A DNA stretch of 64,000 bases from Acanthornis magna (lineage: Eukaryota; Chordata; Aves; Passeriformes; Acanthizidae). Of the stretch, positions 11,919 through 24,321 are shown piece after piece. Both the position numbers and the translations under genes were made by a program. Position 1 is the first letter of the stretch. Every line of letters starts with the position of its first letter. The stretch is taken from NCBI GenBank assembly GCA_036785705.1, contig JAWUZG010000299.1:372001-436000 (forward strand), written 5' to 3'. The notes under the pieces were generated by a model that saw nothing but the letters and a program-made list of their open reading frames with translations, was not told the DNA's origin and made no database searches.

Positions 11919-12787
11919 TGTAATCAATGTCTTGGAAATAAAATAAGATCCTGTGTGAGTTTTAATCTGAATTTAATAGATGTTTGTAGTGAGACATTAT
12001 AAAGAGCTAAGCTGGATGTCCTCAAGGGAAAAAGTTCTTTGGCTTAAAATGTTTAATGAATGATTGTTGTTCTTTTTAACAAGGTATATAGAAGGGGAAA
12101 AATGTGTTCATTTTTAAATGCATGATTTATAGAAAACATTTCTTTTGTTCATATCTTCTCACTACTGCTTGCAGATATTTATTGTATTTGTAGCAGTAAA
12201 TTTGTCAAACACATAGGTACATACTGTGACAAATTGCACAAGTTATACATCTAGATCTTGCACCTAGTGAACAAACTTAAGACTTCCTTGTTAAAGAAAA
12301 AACATTAGTGAAAACGCACTTATTTTCTAGATTTCTGGTGGTATTTGTCCAGGTGATAAGAATTCACAGTAGAAGCATAGCAGGTGAAGTCTTAACATTT
12401 CCTGAATTAATACAAACATTTCCAGTGGCCTGTTTAAAGTGAATACAGAACAGGACTTCTTAAGCTGCAAAAAGCTACTAATTAAAAAATTTTTTTTTAT
12501 CCTGGAATACATGAAAACAATACATGTCTTTGTTAAATCCCACTGAAATAAAATTAGATCCCAACACATTTGATGACTTCAGTCTAGGATAGCTGACAAA
12601 GCATTGCATAAATCAGTCTATTGCTTTTCTTTATTTGGGACAATAATGTCACTCCAGAGCCTGGGATTCTCCGTTAACAAATGCTGTGAAACTTCAATTA
12701 AAACCACAAATCTTAAAAACAAATTTAAAAAGCAAAGAGAAAAAAGAGAGCTGAAGATGAAAAAGAGCCCACTCGTAGTATGTTAAG
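11919..12787. other. AT-rich non-coding spacer
   Basis: Nothing recognised; short chance reading frames only. Confidence 0.55.
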
Positions 12788-12930
12788 GAGGGCCAGGAGT
12801 TGGACTTTGATGATCCCTGCTGGGCCCTTCCAAAGTTGGACTTTGATGATCCTTGCTGGGCCCTTCCAAAGTTGGACTTTGATGATCCCTGCTGGGCCCT
12901 TCCAAGTCAGAAGATTCTGTGATTCTGTGA
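12788..12930 (+). mobile_element. CR1-type 3' end, sense, with an internal triplication
   Basis: Begins GGGCCAGGAGTTGGACTTTG-like text and ends AGATTCTGTGATTCTGTGAA, the normal terminal repeat of a CR1 3' end. Between them a 36-bp segment is present three times (see next feature). It is the sense form of the subfamily at 11819 and 34916. Confidence 0.8.
12799..12906 (+). repeat. 36-bp tandem triplication inside a CR1 3' end
   Basis: GTTGGACTTTGATGATCC starts units at 12799, 12835 and 12871, and each unit ends GGGCCCTTCCAA. The units differ at about one position (CCCTGC against CCTTGC), so the expansion is recent compared with the age of the CR1. A 12-residue repeat in the minus-strand frame is a by-product. 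Confidence 0.93.
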
Positions 12931-13949
12931 AGGAATGATCTTTACACACTGGAACATGAAACTGAAACATCTGCTTAGGAACACACCCATTACACCCATT
13001 TAGGATAATTTTCCACCACCTTTCCCAAAGCCCAGCTCTCTGTGGCTGAAGAACATGAAGCTGTAATGCCAAAGGATGGTCACTAACAAGTTGCTGTTCT
13101 TCTTCCCATTTTGTGGGCCTGGAGCAAATTGGGGGGGCCTGTACTACTTTGTGACATCTGAGATTTTGTCTTTTCTATCATCGCCTCTATTCTTGGGACC
13201 TTTTTATGTGTTTCTTTCAGCTGATTTATACCTGGTTCTCTTCCCACTAAAAACCTGAAGCTACCCCTCAGTCACAGGAGCTGTTTATCCAGTCCTAAGG
13301 ACACTGCCTCACTCTGCAGGGATCTGAGCGTATCTGGGGCTTACATGGGATCTCAGAAGAGCTCATTGCAAATGTACAAACTATTATTCCACACTACTGT
13401 GCAAATATTAATAACAGGAGCTTTGTGACATTCAAATGTCACACAGACAGTTGGTGGTAAAGGAATGTTCAAGCAAATGAGTAATCTGAGATTGTGATCC
13501 TGCATAGTTCTAATTATAAAACAGCCTTATTATTTTCTGTAACATTTTATGATATAATAGTATTTGGAAAGTGACTGTATTAAGAGTGTGACATTTACTG
13601 AAGTGAATGAGTTTTTCACATGTGAAGTAATTTCACTGCAGGTTATTGTGCAAAACAGAAACTTCAGAAGCAGAGATCAGTTAATTCTTTGATGCCCTAC
13701 CAATCTAGATCTTAATTTATGATCTTTCCACATTGGTATCTGTATTCGAATGAGGAATAAAATATTCAACTCCTTTCTAGGATGTCATGTTTTGTCCCCT
13801 TGATGCTATGGTCTGAAGTGGGTTTTGGTTCTTGAGCACCATTTTTCTTGGTGTGTGTTACAAATGGTTTGCCAGGTCCTGTTTATTCAGTCCCTCAACA
13901 TTATCCATATATTATCCACACATGGTATGACTATAAGGAATTTCCACAC
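12931..13949. other. Non-coding spacer
   Basis: No gene or repeat family is recognised. Confidence 0.5.
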
Positions 13950-14657
13950 AAAGTTTGAGAGAACTCTATGTGCAGTTGGGGGAAGTTGATCTTGCTGAGC
14001 TGCCAGACGCCCACCAGGTGCTTTCTTGCTCTTCCCCTTCCCCACCAACAGCAGGGCGAGCAAATAAGGTGAAAAAGTTCATGAGTCAAGATAAATACAT
14101 GGAGATCATTTACCAATTTCCATCATGGACAAAAAATCATGGAATCCCAGAAGGGTTTGGGTTGGAAGGGACCTTAAAGCCCATCCAGATCCACCCCTTG
14201 CCATGGGCAGAGATACTTCCCACTATCCCAGGATGGTCCAAGTCCTGTCCAACCTGGCCCTTAACACTTTCAGGGATGGGGCAGCCGCAGCTTCTCTGGG
14301 CACCCTGTGCCCAGAATTCCTTCCCCATATCTAATCTAAATCTTCCTTCTTCCAGCTTATTATCAAACAAAAATAGTTGGATGGTGAGAAACAGATAAAA
14401 ATGAAATCACCTTCCTCCCCCACGCCTTTCGCAGGCTTAACTCCACTCGTTCCCTGTGCCTCCTACCCCTGCATGGTGCAGGGGTGGTGGGAACAGGGTC
14501 TGCAGTGGGGCTGTGACAGCTCCTCTCTGCCAGCCCTTTCTCCTTACTCTCTTCCCTTTCCATAGCTGGCAGTGCTGTTGGATAAACCTGCTCCAGGCTG
14601 GGCTCGTCACAGGCTGCAGCTCCTTTCCAGCTGTCAGCAGGTTCACCTGTGTCTTCT
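13950..14657. mobile_element. LTR-like avian repeat, interrupted by a CR1
   Basis: Two blocks, about 14036-14135 and 14385-14657, match a second locus at 27890-28420: first GATCATTTACCAATTTCCAT, later ATCACCTTCCTCCCCCACGC and a CTCAACTT/CTTAACTCC stretch. From general knowledge this resembles a common bird endogenous-retrovirus LTR class with a polypyrimidine-rich middle, but I cannot name the family and see no LTR termini or target-site duplication. A CR1 (14136-14354) sits between the blocks, so it inserted later. No retroviral reading frame is present. Confidence 0.5.
14136..14354 (-). mobile_element. CR1 LINE 3' fragment, antisense, nested
   Basis: AATCATGGAATCCCAGAAGG and GGTTTGGGTTGGAAGGGACC start the complement of a CR1 3' end; the core is present in diverged form (GGGATGGGGCAGCCGCAGCT). 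It separates two halves of the surrounding LTR-like repeat. Confidence 0.9.
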
Positions 14658-14861
14658 GAAATACATCAAACGTGGAAATGACTTGGACAAATTGTCATTG
14701 TAGACTGCTTCCAGTTGAGCCGTTCTTATTCTGATCCACAGCTGGTTTTTTGCTTCTTAATTTTGGAGAGTAAATTTCTGGAATGCTTGCTCACAATAAA
14801 TAACATTTTGGTGTCTGCTATATGAAGAAATTAAACAGAATTGCATGGCCTTATTGCTCAC

Positions 14862-15186
14862 CATAGGAGGGTTCAGCCAGGGCAGGGTTCGGCTGTGCTC
14901 CCGAGGAACAAAGGACAGGAAAACAGGAAATCACCTCAAGCTGTGCCAGGGGAGGTTCATGTTGGATATGGGGAAAAATGTTTTCACTGGAAGAGTGGTC
15001 AGGCATTGGAGGGACTGCTCTGGACAGGAGTGGAGTTCCCATCCCTGGATGTGTCCAAGGAACAACTGGATATGACACCACATGATATGGTTTACTGGAA
15101 ATGCTGGGATTTGGTCAAAAGTTGGACTTCATGATTCTGGAAGTCTTTTCCAGCCTTAATGATCCTGTGATTCTGTGATTCCGTGA
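14862..15186 (+). mobile_element. CR1 LINE 3' fragment, sense
   Basis: Text runs from GGTTCAGCCAGGGCAGGGTT through GTGCCAGGGGAGGTTCATGT and CATCCCTGGATGTGTCCAAG to CCTGTGATTCTGTGATTCCG. This is a different CR1 subfamily from the GGATCCAGGGGC group and is closer to the elements at 30938 and 42436. Confidence 0.9.
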
Positions 15187-17284
15187 AGTCATACACAAAC
15201 CAAGAACACACTAGTTTCTCCTGAGAAGCACAAACAGATTTCCTAAGTTGTTTCTACTGGTTTCAAAAACGTTCCACTTTATTCAGATTCTTTTTCTCCT
15301 CTGATGATTTTAATTTCTGATTTCCCGTGAAAGTGGGAATTTATCTGCAGGACTAATGTAGCTCTATCATATTACAAGTATAGACTGCCTTTTCTCTCTA
15401 GATTACGAATGCAATTAGGTCATAATCATAGATTCCTACTCAGCCTCCTATTCTAAGTCCTCCCTCATTGGCAGCTTTTTCTGGATTTCTCAATTAATCA
15501 TTGATATTCTTATTATATTTGCAGCTTGTATCCAGAATATTGCGATAGTCTTATTCCATATGTGCCAGTTTGTTTCTAAATCAGTCCTCAAAGATGTATA
15601 AAATGTTACATTTCACAGCTTTTTTAATATCAAAATCAAATTAAAAGAAAAATCCAAAGATTACTGTTTCTTTATCCAACATTTCCATATTCATGGGAAA
15701 ATATTCCAAAATCATATTGGATACAGTGTTATTCTAATTTCACTCAGTGCCAGTTGGACAACAGATGTTTCTACCACACTTTATAACATTAGAAGCAATA
15801 ATTCTGATAATTAAGTAGCTGAGAGCCTCACAACTGTGAATATATTTATTATATTTCATATTATTTATTTGGAGGGAAAATGTGAATTGCTGTTTTTCCT
15901 TATAGGATGAACCAGACATGTGGAAAAGGAGGGAACCCAACGATCCTGTGGCAGACTGAGGGCAGGATTCCCCTGCCCTGGTACAAACACTGAGCACTTG
16001 ACATTCCTTCTCTCAGCAGTTAATGCTTGGAGCAGTCAGGCGAGCTGATTTTAACTACAGAGTTTATTTAAACCTTTCTTTAATTATTTCAAAATTATTT
16101 CAAAATACCCGTTTTCTAAGTTCGGCTATTACTCTCTGAGCCCAATTGTTTTTCTTTCATTTGCTTGGTCCTTTCTGTGGGATGTTTTAGTCTTGGCTCC
16201 AACTGCTGGAATTTGGGAGATCTCTTATCCATGGCCACTTTGTGCCACAGAAACATTCTCCCCGTGCTCTTCCACTTTGAGAAACTCACACAAAATCCTG
16301 ACTAAAAATTAAAATTCTAACGAAATATTCCTAAGAGGTATGAGGTTGCTCCTACTCCATGAATTAAATCATAACAGAGGGATGAGAACGCTGCCTTCTT
16401 TGCTCCAGAAATATCCACAGCAGGAGACACTGAGGGGAAAAATAGACCAAGGAACTGAACCACTGTAAGCAAGATAAAATTCCACAGTAGTCCTGGTTTG
16501 TTCTTGCAGAGTGATTCCATCAAAACTTGGCTCACATCAAACAAATTCAATTAATGAAATTTAACTAGTCATAAATCTGAAAGAATTATACAACATGTTT
16601 CATTTGAATCAGTTGATCCAGAAATAACAAATTATCACAACTGGAATATTTGTGCTTTCCAATGACATGAAATCAATCATTCCTCAGACAATTCTCGAGA
16701 TTTTGCAAAGCACTGATACACTTTAGAGGAGGAATATCCTTGTTGCTCTGCAGGTTAGAACAGTTTTAAGAGGAAATGATTCCTGACTCTTCTGGATGTA
16801 AAATATATATATGTATTATTTTCATTTTTTCTCCCTAAGTGCCAGGTCTGCTCAGAATCCCTAAACACATGTATTTCCTTGGACCGTGTGGACTTTGAAA
16901 TTATATTTGGTAAAAATGTATTATATTTATTAGATTTATTTTTACATTATATTTAACTTCTGTGGAGCTCTTAAGAAAGCAGTTATGAGGCAAACTATTA
17001 GTCAGTGCTTAGGCTCATTTTAGAGTGTATTTAGAAGGAAAAGGTCAAGGAGTCATTCAGTAAACTACACAACTAATTGATCATTGATCACCTTTATTTT
17101 CATAAAATCCTATGGAAAAATAGATCGGATTGTGTTTGTTGAAGATTTAATTGGCTTTTTTCTTACATTGCATACAGTGAAATGTTCTTACCTCTAGAGA
17201 ATACTTGAAAACTGCATCATATTTGGAACAGGATACATCTAAAATGTTTCTAAAGGGATAAAACAAGGAGAACATGGTTCAAAT
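15187..17284. other. AT-rich non-coding spacer
   Basis: No gene or repeat family is recognised. Confidence 0.55.
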
Positions 17285-17373
17285 GGTGGACTGGGCAGTA
17301 TTAGGTTAACAGCTGAATTCATGGATTTTGAAAGTCTTTTCCAATATAAATGATTCTATGATACTTTGATACA
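17285..17373 (+). mobile_element. Short, decayed CR1 3' end, sense
   Basis: GGATTTTGAAAGTCTTTTCC, AATATAAATGATTCTATGAT and the preceding TTAGGTTAACAGC resemble the CR1 tail, with many changes. Confidence 0.6.
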
Positions 17374-17825
17374 AGAGTTAAAAACAGTCTTAAATATTTC
17401 ATCTCTAAGAAGTTGTAGAAAATACTGTAGAAAATTATACATGATTTGTGGCAATAGCTGGAATGAGAACATGCTGGAATAATAAAAGGGAGCAGTCAAT
17501 TTTCCTGTCAAAGAATGATTAACCAATTTACCAGAATCATTAAAATTGATCCAAGATTTATGATTGCAGAAAGGTGAGTTTGGATGTAAGCTAAAACCAG
17601 CATTTATTCCATGGCTTGAAAAATAGCCCAGGTGGTTCTCACTGCCACTGTAAGAGTCCCGTAGGAGCCCTGATCCAGCCAAAACCAGCAATCAGGGCTT
17701 GGTTTTGCAAAAAGCCTAATCCCAAGAGAAGCATCTATTGCTGCTCTATCCCATGGGACAATCTCTCCAGACCTGAGGCCTGTGTTTTCTTCCCAGCTTA
17801 ACAAACATTCTGAGGCACAGAAACC
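17374..17825. other. Non-coding spacer
   Basis: Nothing recognised in this stretch. Confidence 0.45.
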
Positions 17826-18168
17826 TGCCTGAGGCTGGAGAAGCACCTGAAGGGGCTCAGGAGAGCTGGACAGGGACTTTGGGAAAAGGCAGGGAGTGAC
17901 AGGACAAGGGGGAATGGCTTCAAACAGAAAGATAGTGGGGTAGACGGATATTGGGAAGGAATTGTTCCCTGGGAGGGTGGGCAGGCCCTGGCACAGGTGC
18001 CCAGAGAAGCTGTGGCTGCCCCTGGATCCCTGGCAGTGCCCAAGGCCAGGTTGGACATTGGGGCTTGGAGCAGCCTGGGACAGTGGAAGGTGTCCTTGCC
18101 CATGGCAGGCAGTGGGGTGAGATGGCCTTTAAGGTCCCTTTCAACCCAAACAATTGTGGCATTCTATG
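17826..18168 (+). mobile_element. CR1 LINE 3' fragment, sense
   Basis: CTGAGGCTGGAGAAGCACCT and CAGGACAAGGGGGAATGGCT lead into the shared core and end at CAACCCAAACAATTGTGGCA. It extends further 5' than most copies here. Confidence 0.92.
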
Positions 18169-18631
18169 AAAATAACACAAGAATTTCTAACACTACCACA
18201 GATACTCAAATATCAATGCAGATTTTCCTATGCTATCACTCAGGAATGTGTTGTACAGCTGAAAACTGAGAACTGAATCCAAAGCTTCCTTTTCACATCA
18301 ATGCAGTCTGTTTGCATGATGCTTCATAACAAAGCCTCTACCCATAGCTGTGTCAGGATCAGCTTCTGACTGAAACATAAATTCCCTCCCACAAGAACCC
18401 TCCCAGCAGAGACCCCTTGTTAACCTGCTTGTAGTTGTTAGTGCCTAATGCAGAACTGGGGAGAAATAAGAATTGAATACAAAGGAACCTTTCCATGTCC
18501 TCCAGGGTAGCCTGCTAATCCGAATGCATAATGCCTTTATGTTGTGCATATTTGTTGTGTGAAAGACAAAATGCAAGAGGCAAAGGGTTACACATGGCAG
18601 TGCTGAATGTACAGGCACTGCCACAGTGCAC

Positions 18632-18692
18632 GGCTGATCTTTGGGGGTCTTTCCAGCCCTGATTATTCCATGGTTCCACGATTCTGTGATTT
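18632..18692 (+). mobile_element. Short CR1 3' end, sense
   Basis: GTCTTTCCAGCCCTGATTAT then GGTTCCACGATTCTGTGATT is the CR1 terminal region only. Confidence 0.65.
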
Positions 18693-21600
18693 CCCAGCAG
18701 CCCTAAGTAGCGTAATTCAGAGTGAAGGAGCTCAGCTAAATGGAAAGATGAGCCAGAGGCACCTCGAGTGAGCAAGAAGAGGCTGCATTCCCAGAGAACT
18801 CAGATAAAACACAAAGCAGAGCAGCCCCAGTATCCGCCTCTTGCCCTCAGCTCATAAGACATGATCAGATGTGTGCTCCTGGTGAGGAGATTGAGTAAGA
18901 ACAACTGCACAGAGGTTTGGAGCTGCACTCAGGTTGGAGCTCATGCTGTCGACCTTCAGGGCAGTGTTGGTGCTCAGAGATACATCTCAGTTTTGACAGC
19001 AACTGCAGCACAAGTGACCTTTCCACTCCGCCTTTGCAATGAGCTTCTGCTCTGTCCTGCTGGGAAAACAGAAAGGGGAAAGAACCATTCATTTTCCACG
19101 TCCATTAGATCTGTCAGGCATTGGCCAAGTAGTCACCACTTGTGGCAACAGCTCTGTAAAATTGAACCCATCCTTCAGACACTGCACTGCACTGTCTTTC
19201 CCTGACCTTCGTTCTGTCATGGATGGAAACTCATTTGAAAGCAGCAAAGTGTGTGTAGCTCCAAAAAGTGAAGTCCTTGAGTTTCTGCAGAAAATTACCA
19301 CTGATGACAGTGTCACTAATGAATACAAAGCAGGAAATCTTTCCACGCAGAGCTTCTTTCTTCTGAAAGCCTGTGAGTTACACACAAGATAAATGGAACA
19401 GAAAATAAGCACAAGGAAGTAAGACTAACTACAGAAATTATTTTTTGTCTCCTACAGAAATTTAGCATAGATATTGATAATAAAATGCAAAATAAAATGA
19501 AAAAATGGCAAGGAATGGACAGGTTAAGGAACAGGACCAACTGCCAGTAAAACATTTCCAACTTGCATCTCTAGGAAAAAAGACATTGATTTTGAAGTGT
19601 CAGGAATTAACATTTTAGAACAGCAAACAAATAATGCAAGGCAGGAAAAAGAGCAGATGCTCCAATACTGGCTGCAAGCAAAGCAGAACTGGAATAACTT
19701 GTGCAAAGGGAGAATAAATAAGGAAAGCACAATAGTGTTGTTATTACAACTGATTAGTGCCTCCTTATCTTCCTCCCAAGTCATCTTGGTGTGCATTGAA
19801 GATTCTCTGTATAGAAATGAACCTTTAACAAAGACATGGTTCCCTGTCATATTCCAGCAAGTGCTATCGAAATTTTGCGTCAAAGACATTTATGAGTTTC
19901 ATATGAAATAGAAATAGAATTTAAAATGTTTTTTGGCAATCTGGGTTAGTCTCTGGCAATGAATACAGTGCAATTTCTGATGAGAAGTCTCTGTTTTGGA
20001 GGTGACAAAACTCGTCATCCAGAGCCACTGATCATGAATTTGGCAGGTGAGAACCAAGCCCCCAAATTTTATGATGGTTTAGGTAATTGAAATTATTTGC
20101 TGTTTATTGTAAATGTAAGATAAACACTTGTTTATTTTGTCTTAGAAGAAGCAAGTTGAGTGTTTATGAATTTGTTAGGGGTACTATGATAAATTCACCC
20201 AAATCCAAATGGCCTGTGGGCAAAATAATTACATTTCTTCCCTGTTATATAATGTATCAGGAAGATGTTATCAGAAATTAAGTCTTAGGTCAGTTCTCAG
20301 GTAGAAGATGCCTTTATTAAAAGTTTTCTTTCACATAGAAATTGTGTTTGTGAGCCTGTGTGTCTGTGTGTGTATGTAGAGGTGTCTATGTAAGTAAATA
20401 AAAATATAAACACACAAATACTGCAAAAGCACATAGAATGTATAAAAAGCATATCTCCCATTATATTTTTTCCTTATTTCTTCTTCAGCTGTGTCAAACT
20501 GGTAAGGGCAAGGAATGTGGGCCAGTGCGTTTATGGAGCAGGCAATTGCAAGCAGCAGCTTTTCGCATTGCACCTTCTCTGTACCTGTGCTGCATTAAAC
20601 TGTGGAATGATTTCCCTTCTGCAACAATGGCAACATAAAGAAGTATTTCTGCAGTCATAAATAGCTTTATGAGAGAAAAAATATTATATTTTCCTGTGTT
20701 TGACATCCTGTTATTCTCTTGAGGTCATTAAAAGTCCTTGCTGACAATTCTCTTTCCAGACACTTCTTCAATTTAACAACATTTTTCCTTTCCAAAATGT
20801 AAAAATATTTTTCAGTGTTACATCCAGATAAAGCAAATTCCACAGACATTTCTCAATGCCCCAAATAGATGTTTCTCTGTGCCCCATACCTCTATTTCTT
20901 TTATGATTATATAATTTATATTTAGTAGTAGTCATATGTATTAACATTATCATTAGTATTAGCATTATGCTAAAGCAAATTATTAAGCATTGTTCTGATG
21001 GGGTATGTCCCAATATGACAATTTTTTACCCAGATCCATAAAGGGATCTTTTTTCTTTTTTCTGGGGTTACATTGTAGTTTAACATATGGTTACATTTTC
21101 TGCTACCAAATATTCCATACATTTTTTTCAGCAAGGTAATATTGGAAGGCAGGTGGATTACAGAAATTCCATTTATTCAGATAGATTTTGTTCCTTTGAC
21201 AGTATCTAACATGATCATGATTGTATTGAATTTTATTGTCTGTATAACACTTGCTCAAAACTCCAGATAAAATGCACAAAATATAATAAACTTGCTTCAA
21301 TCTTCCAACTTGTTCTGTGTTCAGTGTGTTCTGTTTTAAACTTTGTTAGAAATAGGGGAAGATAACAAAATGTGTATGGTTGGCAGAGCTGACAGCTCCC
21401 TTCAAATATATTAAACTCTTTGAATAAAGACTAATGAAAATAGCAGGCTTTTAAATGAACAAATATCTTTTTTATATATTATTATCTAGAGTTGCAAGGA
21501 ATTCAGGGAGCCTAATGAGACTATGAGAAAGCTGAGATGAACTGGAGCTAATGGTTGTAAATAATCAGCTATAATTGTACTCTCCATTTAATGAGCACTT

Positions 21601-24157
21601 TAAAAGGATAAAGAAACCTGTCCATCTAAGTGCTGGACTTAGTTAAGAAATGCCAACAGAAAATAACACATTTTAAAGCAAGTATTTGCAGGTTTCCCTT
21701 CTACAACCTCTTTGTGGGAGGGTTTTGGCTGTATAAAGGGGCACAGCTAAGAGATAAAACACCAAAATAACAAAATTCTTTGCTTTAAAGAGGCAGCACC
21801 CACGTGTCCATGTTATAGCAATCAATAAAGAAACTGAAAATGTGGTCCTGTTTAGTAGATCTCAGAAGTGTCAAAGGTAGATAGCTCCCCACTCCTCATG
21901 GCCTTAAATACGATGTATTCAAGAGATCCCACTCTGTGGCCTTCAGAGACCAAAATCACTAAAGCTGGAGCAAAGATCTTAATGGATGTAAGACCAGTTG
22001 TTTCCTTGCAATTTTATGACACTCAAAAATTAATCCTTGTGTTACTGGTTGTATTAGCCACAGTTTGGGCTCCCTGTCTGAGAGGAGATATTCCTATTAT
22101 TCCTATTATTCCTATTCCTGGTGGCTACAGGGATATAAAAGATTCTAACATTATAAAACTAGGAAAAAACCACAGTCTAATATTTCCAATAGCAAATGCA
22201 CACTGTCTCATAACAAAGGAACCATCCTAAATGTTCTTCATTGCTTGTTCCAGAGTGTGACATTTCCAAAGGTTGGCAGGGCAGGTGCGCTCAGAAAGGC
22301 AGAGAATATAATTGCAAGTGTGATCACACCTTTTAGCAGAGACATTTAGATTTAAAATGCACAGTGCAAATACTGTACAGTGCAGATATTTTACAGAACA
22401 CCCTGACAAGCGCAAAATCTTCCCAAACAGATAAAAAGTCTCTCGTGGCTTCAGCCAGCCGCTTACTTATGGAGCGCCAGGAATGAGAGGAGAATTTAGG
22501 CTGCATGGAAAGTAATGCTTTTGTTATTAATATGACTCTCACTCACACCTACTCTTTCAATTTAAAAAGAAAGCACAGTTCAGCATGGTATATTATTTAT
22601 CCAGGAGACGTTTATTAAGAACAGCAGCTTAATTAGACATTATCTGTTGTAATAGTCAAAGGAAAATTGTAATAGTCAAAGGTCCTTTGGAATGAGGAGA
22701 AATACTTCAATAGAAATTATACATGGAAAGTTTAGTCCTTCTAAAGAAAACTTTACCCACAGGAATCTCATCATCTCCTCATTTAACCAATTTACAGTTT
22801 GCTCCACTGCAAATGCAATTAGTCAGCATTGGTCAGATGTGTTTGTTGTTTTGACTGAGTAATTGAAATTTCCTAGAGAAAAAGGGGTGGCTACAGGAAA
22901 TAATGACACTACCTTGTTCAAGCAGACATTACTTGTACAAATATGAATTATAATGTCCCATAAAGAAAAATTAATGAGCAGAAGACCCGAACAAGCTTTT
23001 AATATGTGTGGCTTAGGACTTCCATGGAGACCATTCCTTAAGTATTTTTGTAGGCAAGGATTTGAATTCTGAATCATTGGAGTAGCTAATGGTAAAGGAG
23101 GCCACAGATTAAAAATAACCATTCACCTCACATTTTCATCTTTTCCTCCAGTTTTCTGCCACCTTTCCTGTTAATGAGGATTTGGAAAAGAAGGTGTAAT
23201 TTGGCAAAGTGGATGACTACATTGTTTGTACCTTTATCCATCCCAAATACAGTCTGCCCATCCCTACTCATCATTAGTTGCTGCTGTATGACTGTGTGCC
23301 CTGCAGCCTTTCCATCCTGAGCTGTTAGTCCAGCAGAAGCTGCTTTGAAAATACATTTGTGAACAGTTGGAAGATTATCATATGCCATGACCACTTCAGT
23401 GTTTCATCCCAATTTCTACTGCCAAGAAGGGTTCTGGTACTTAGACAGGAAACACATTGAAAGCTCTTGGCAAAGCAAAATGTGTTATGAAGCTGAAGAT
23501 GAGATGCCATGTCCTATGAACTCCTAGTAAATAACAGATTTGAGGGAATTCCTGTATATGTACATATATATATAGCTATATAGCTGTTAACTATATAAGT
23601 ATAAATATGTATACATACACACACACATATATATATACCTACATGGGAATATACAATTTAAAAGAACACACAAAATAAAGCCCGTAAGAAGTTTTTAAAT
23701 TATTCTCTCCCTACTTTCAGAAAAGTAAGATGCAATTGCCCATAAGCCAGAGAGCAAAGGCAGTGAGTGCCAGTGAATGCCAAGTGTAGCCAACCATGTA
23801 CATTTACATTTCAGTCAAACCAATGGACCTGATAAAAGAACAAACATGAACTTTGCTCATAAATTCATCTTCTGCTTATAACTTTATTTTTTTCCCAAAA
23901 TATTAATTCAGTTCTGATAGTTAGGAAAAAAAAATCTAGACTGCAAAGCAAAGAGTTTTACTGCTTTATGTGTTACAGAATAAACAGCTGAATACTTTCC
24001 CTCTCTCTCCATGCCATTCACTGTATCTTTAATTAGATCATTGGGTTTAACAGATGAAGAGAAGCAAACTTTCATATTCATTTAAGCTTTATTTTCTCAA
24101 CTGGCAGTTCCATCAAATCTGGTAATAAGCTGCATTTCCAGTGAAGACATGTTTTGT
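18693..24157. other. Long AT-rich non-coding stretch
   Basis: No gene is recognised. The largest frames (18861-19392, 19597-19911, 21868-22230, all plus strand, 104-120 codons) have no motif or repeat suggesting function. It contains a TG-rich tract near 20345-20380, a small TATTCC repeat at 22088-22115 and a 21-bp direct repeat at 22650-22683 (GTAATAGTCAAAGG twice). Confidence 0.5.
23558..23637. repeat. TA/CA-rich low-complexity tract
   Basis: ACATATATATATAGC followed by ATACATACACACACACAT and ATATATATA. It is an imperfect (TA)n/(CA)n stretch. Confidence 0.85.
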
Positions 24158-24321
24158 GATCAAATGGATGGAGATGGGAAATAGGTTCAATATAGATCAC
24201 CAAGGAACAGCAATCTGGAAACCAAATAAAGTTTATTCTGATCAAATGGATGGAGATGGGAAATAGGTTCAATATAGATCACCAAGGAACAGCAATCTGG
24301 GAACCAAATAAAGTTTATTCT
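24158..24321 (+). repeat. 82-bp tandem duplication, near-identical
   Basis: Units 24158-24239 and 24240-24321 both start GATCAAATGGATGGAGATGG and end AAAGTTTATTCT. I find one internal mismatch (CTGGAAACC against CTGGGAACC). About ten bases of a third unit follow. Near-identity in neutral DNA means it is recent. Confidence 0.95.

Noticed and set aside
12799..12906. Regularly spaced repeats that could suggest a CRISPR-like array
   Set aside because: Units are directly adjacent without spacers and lie within a CR1 tail in a vertebrate genome.
21868..22230. 120-codon plus-strand frame with a hydrophobic stretch
   Set aside because: The Ile/Pro run comes from a small TATTCC DNA repeat, and nothing else supports coding.
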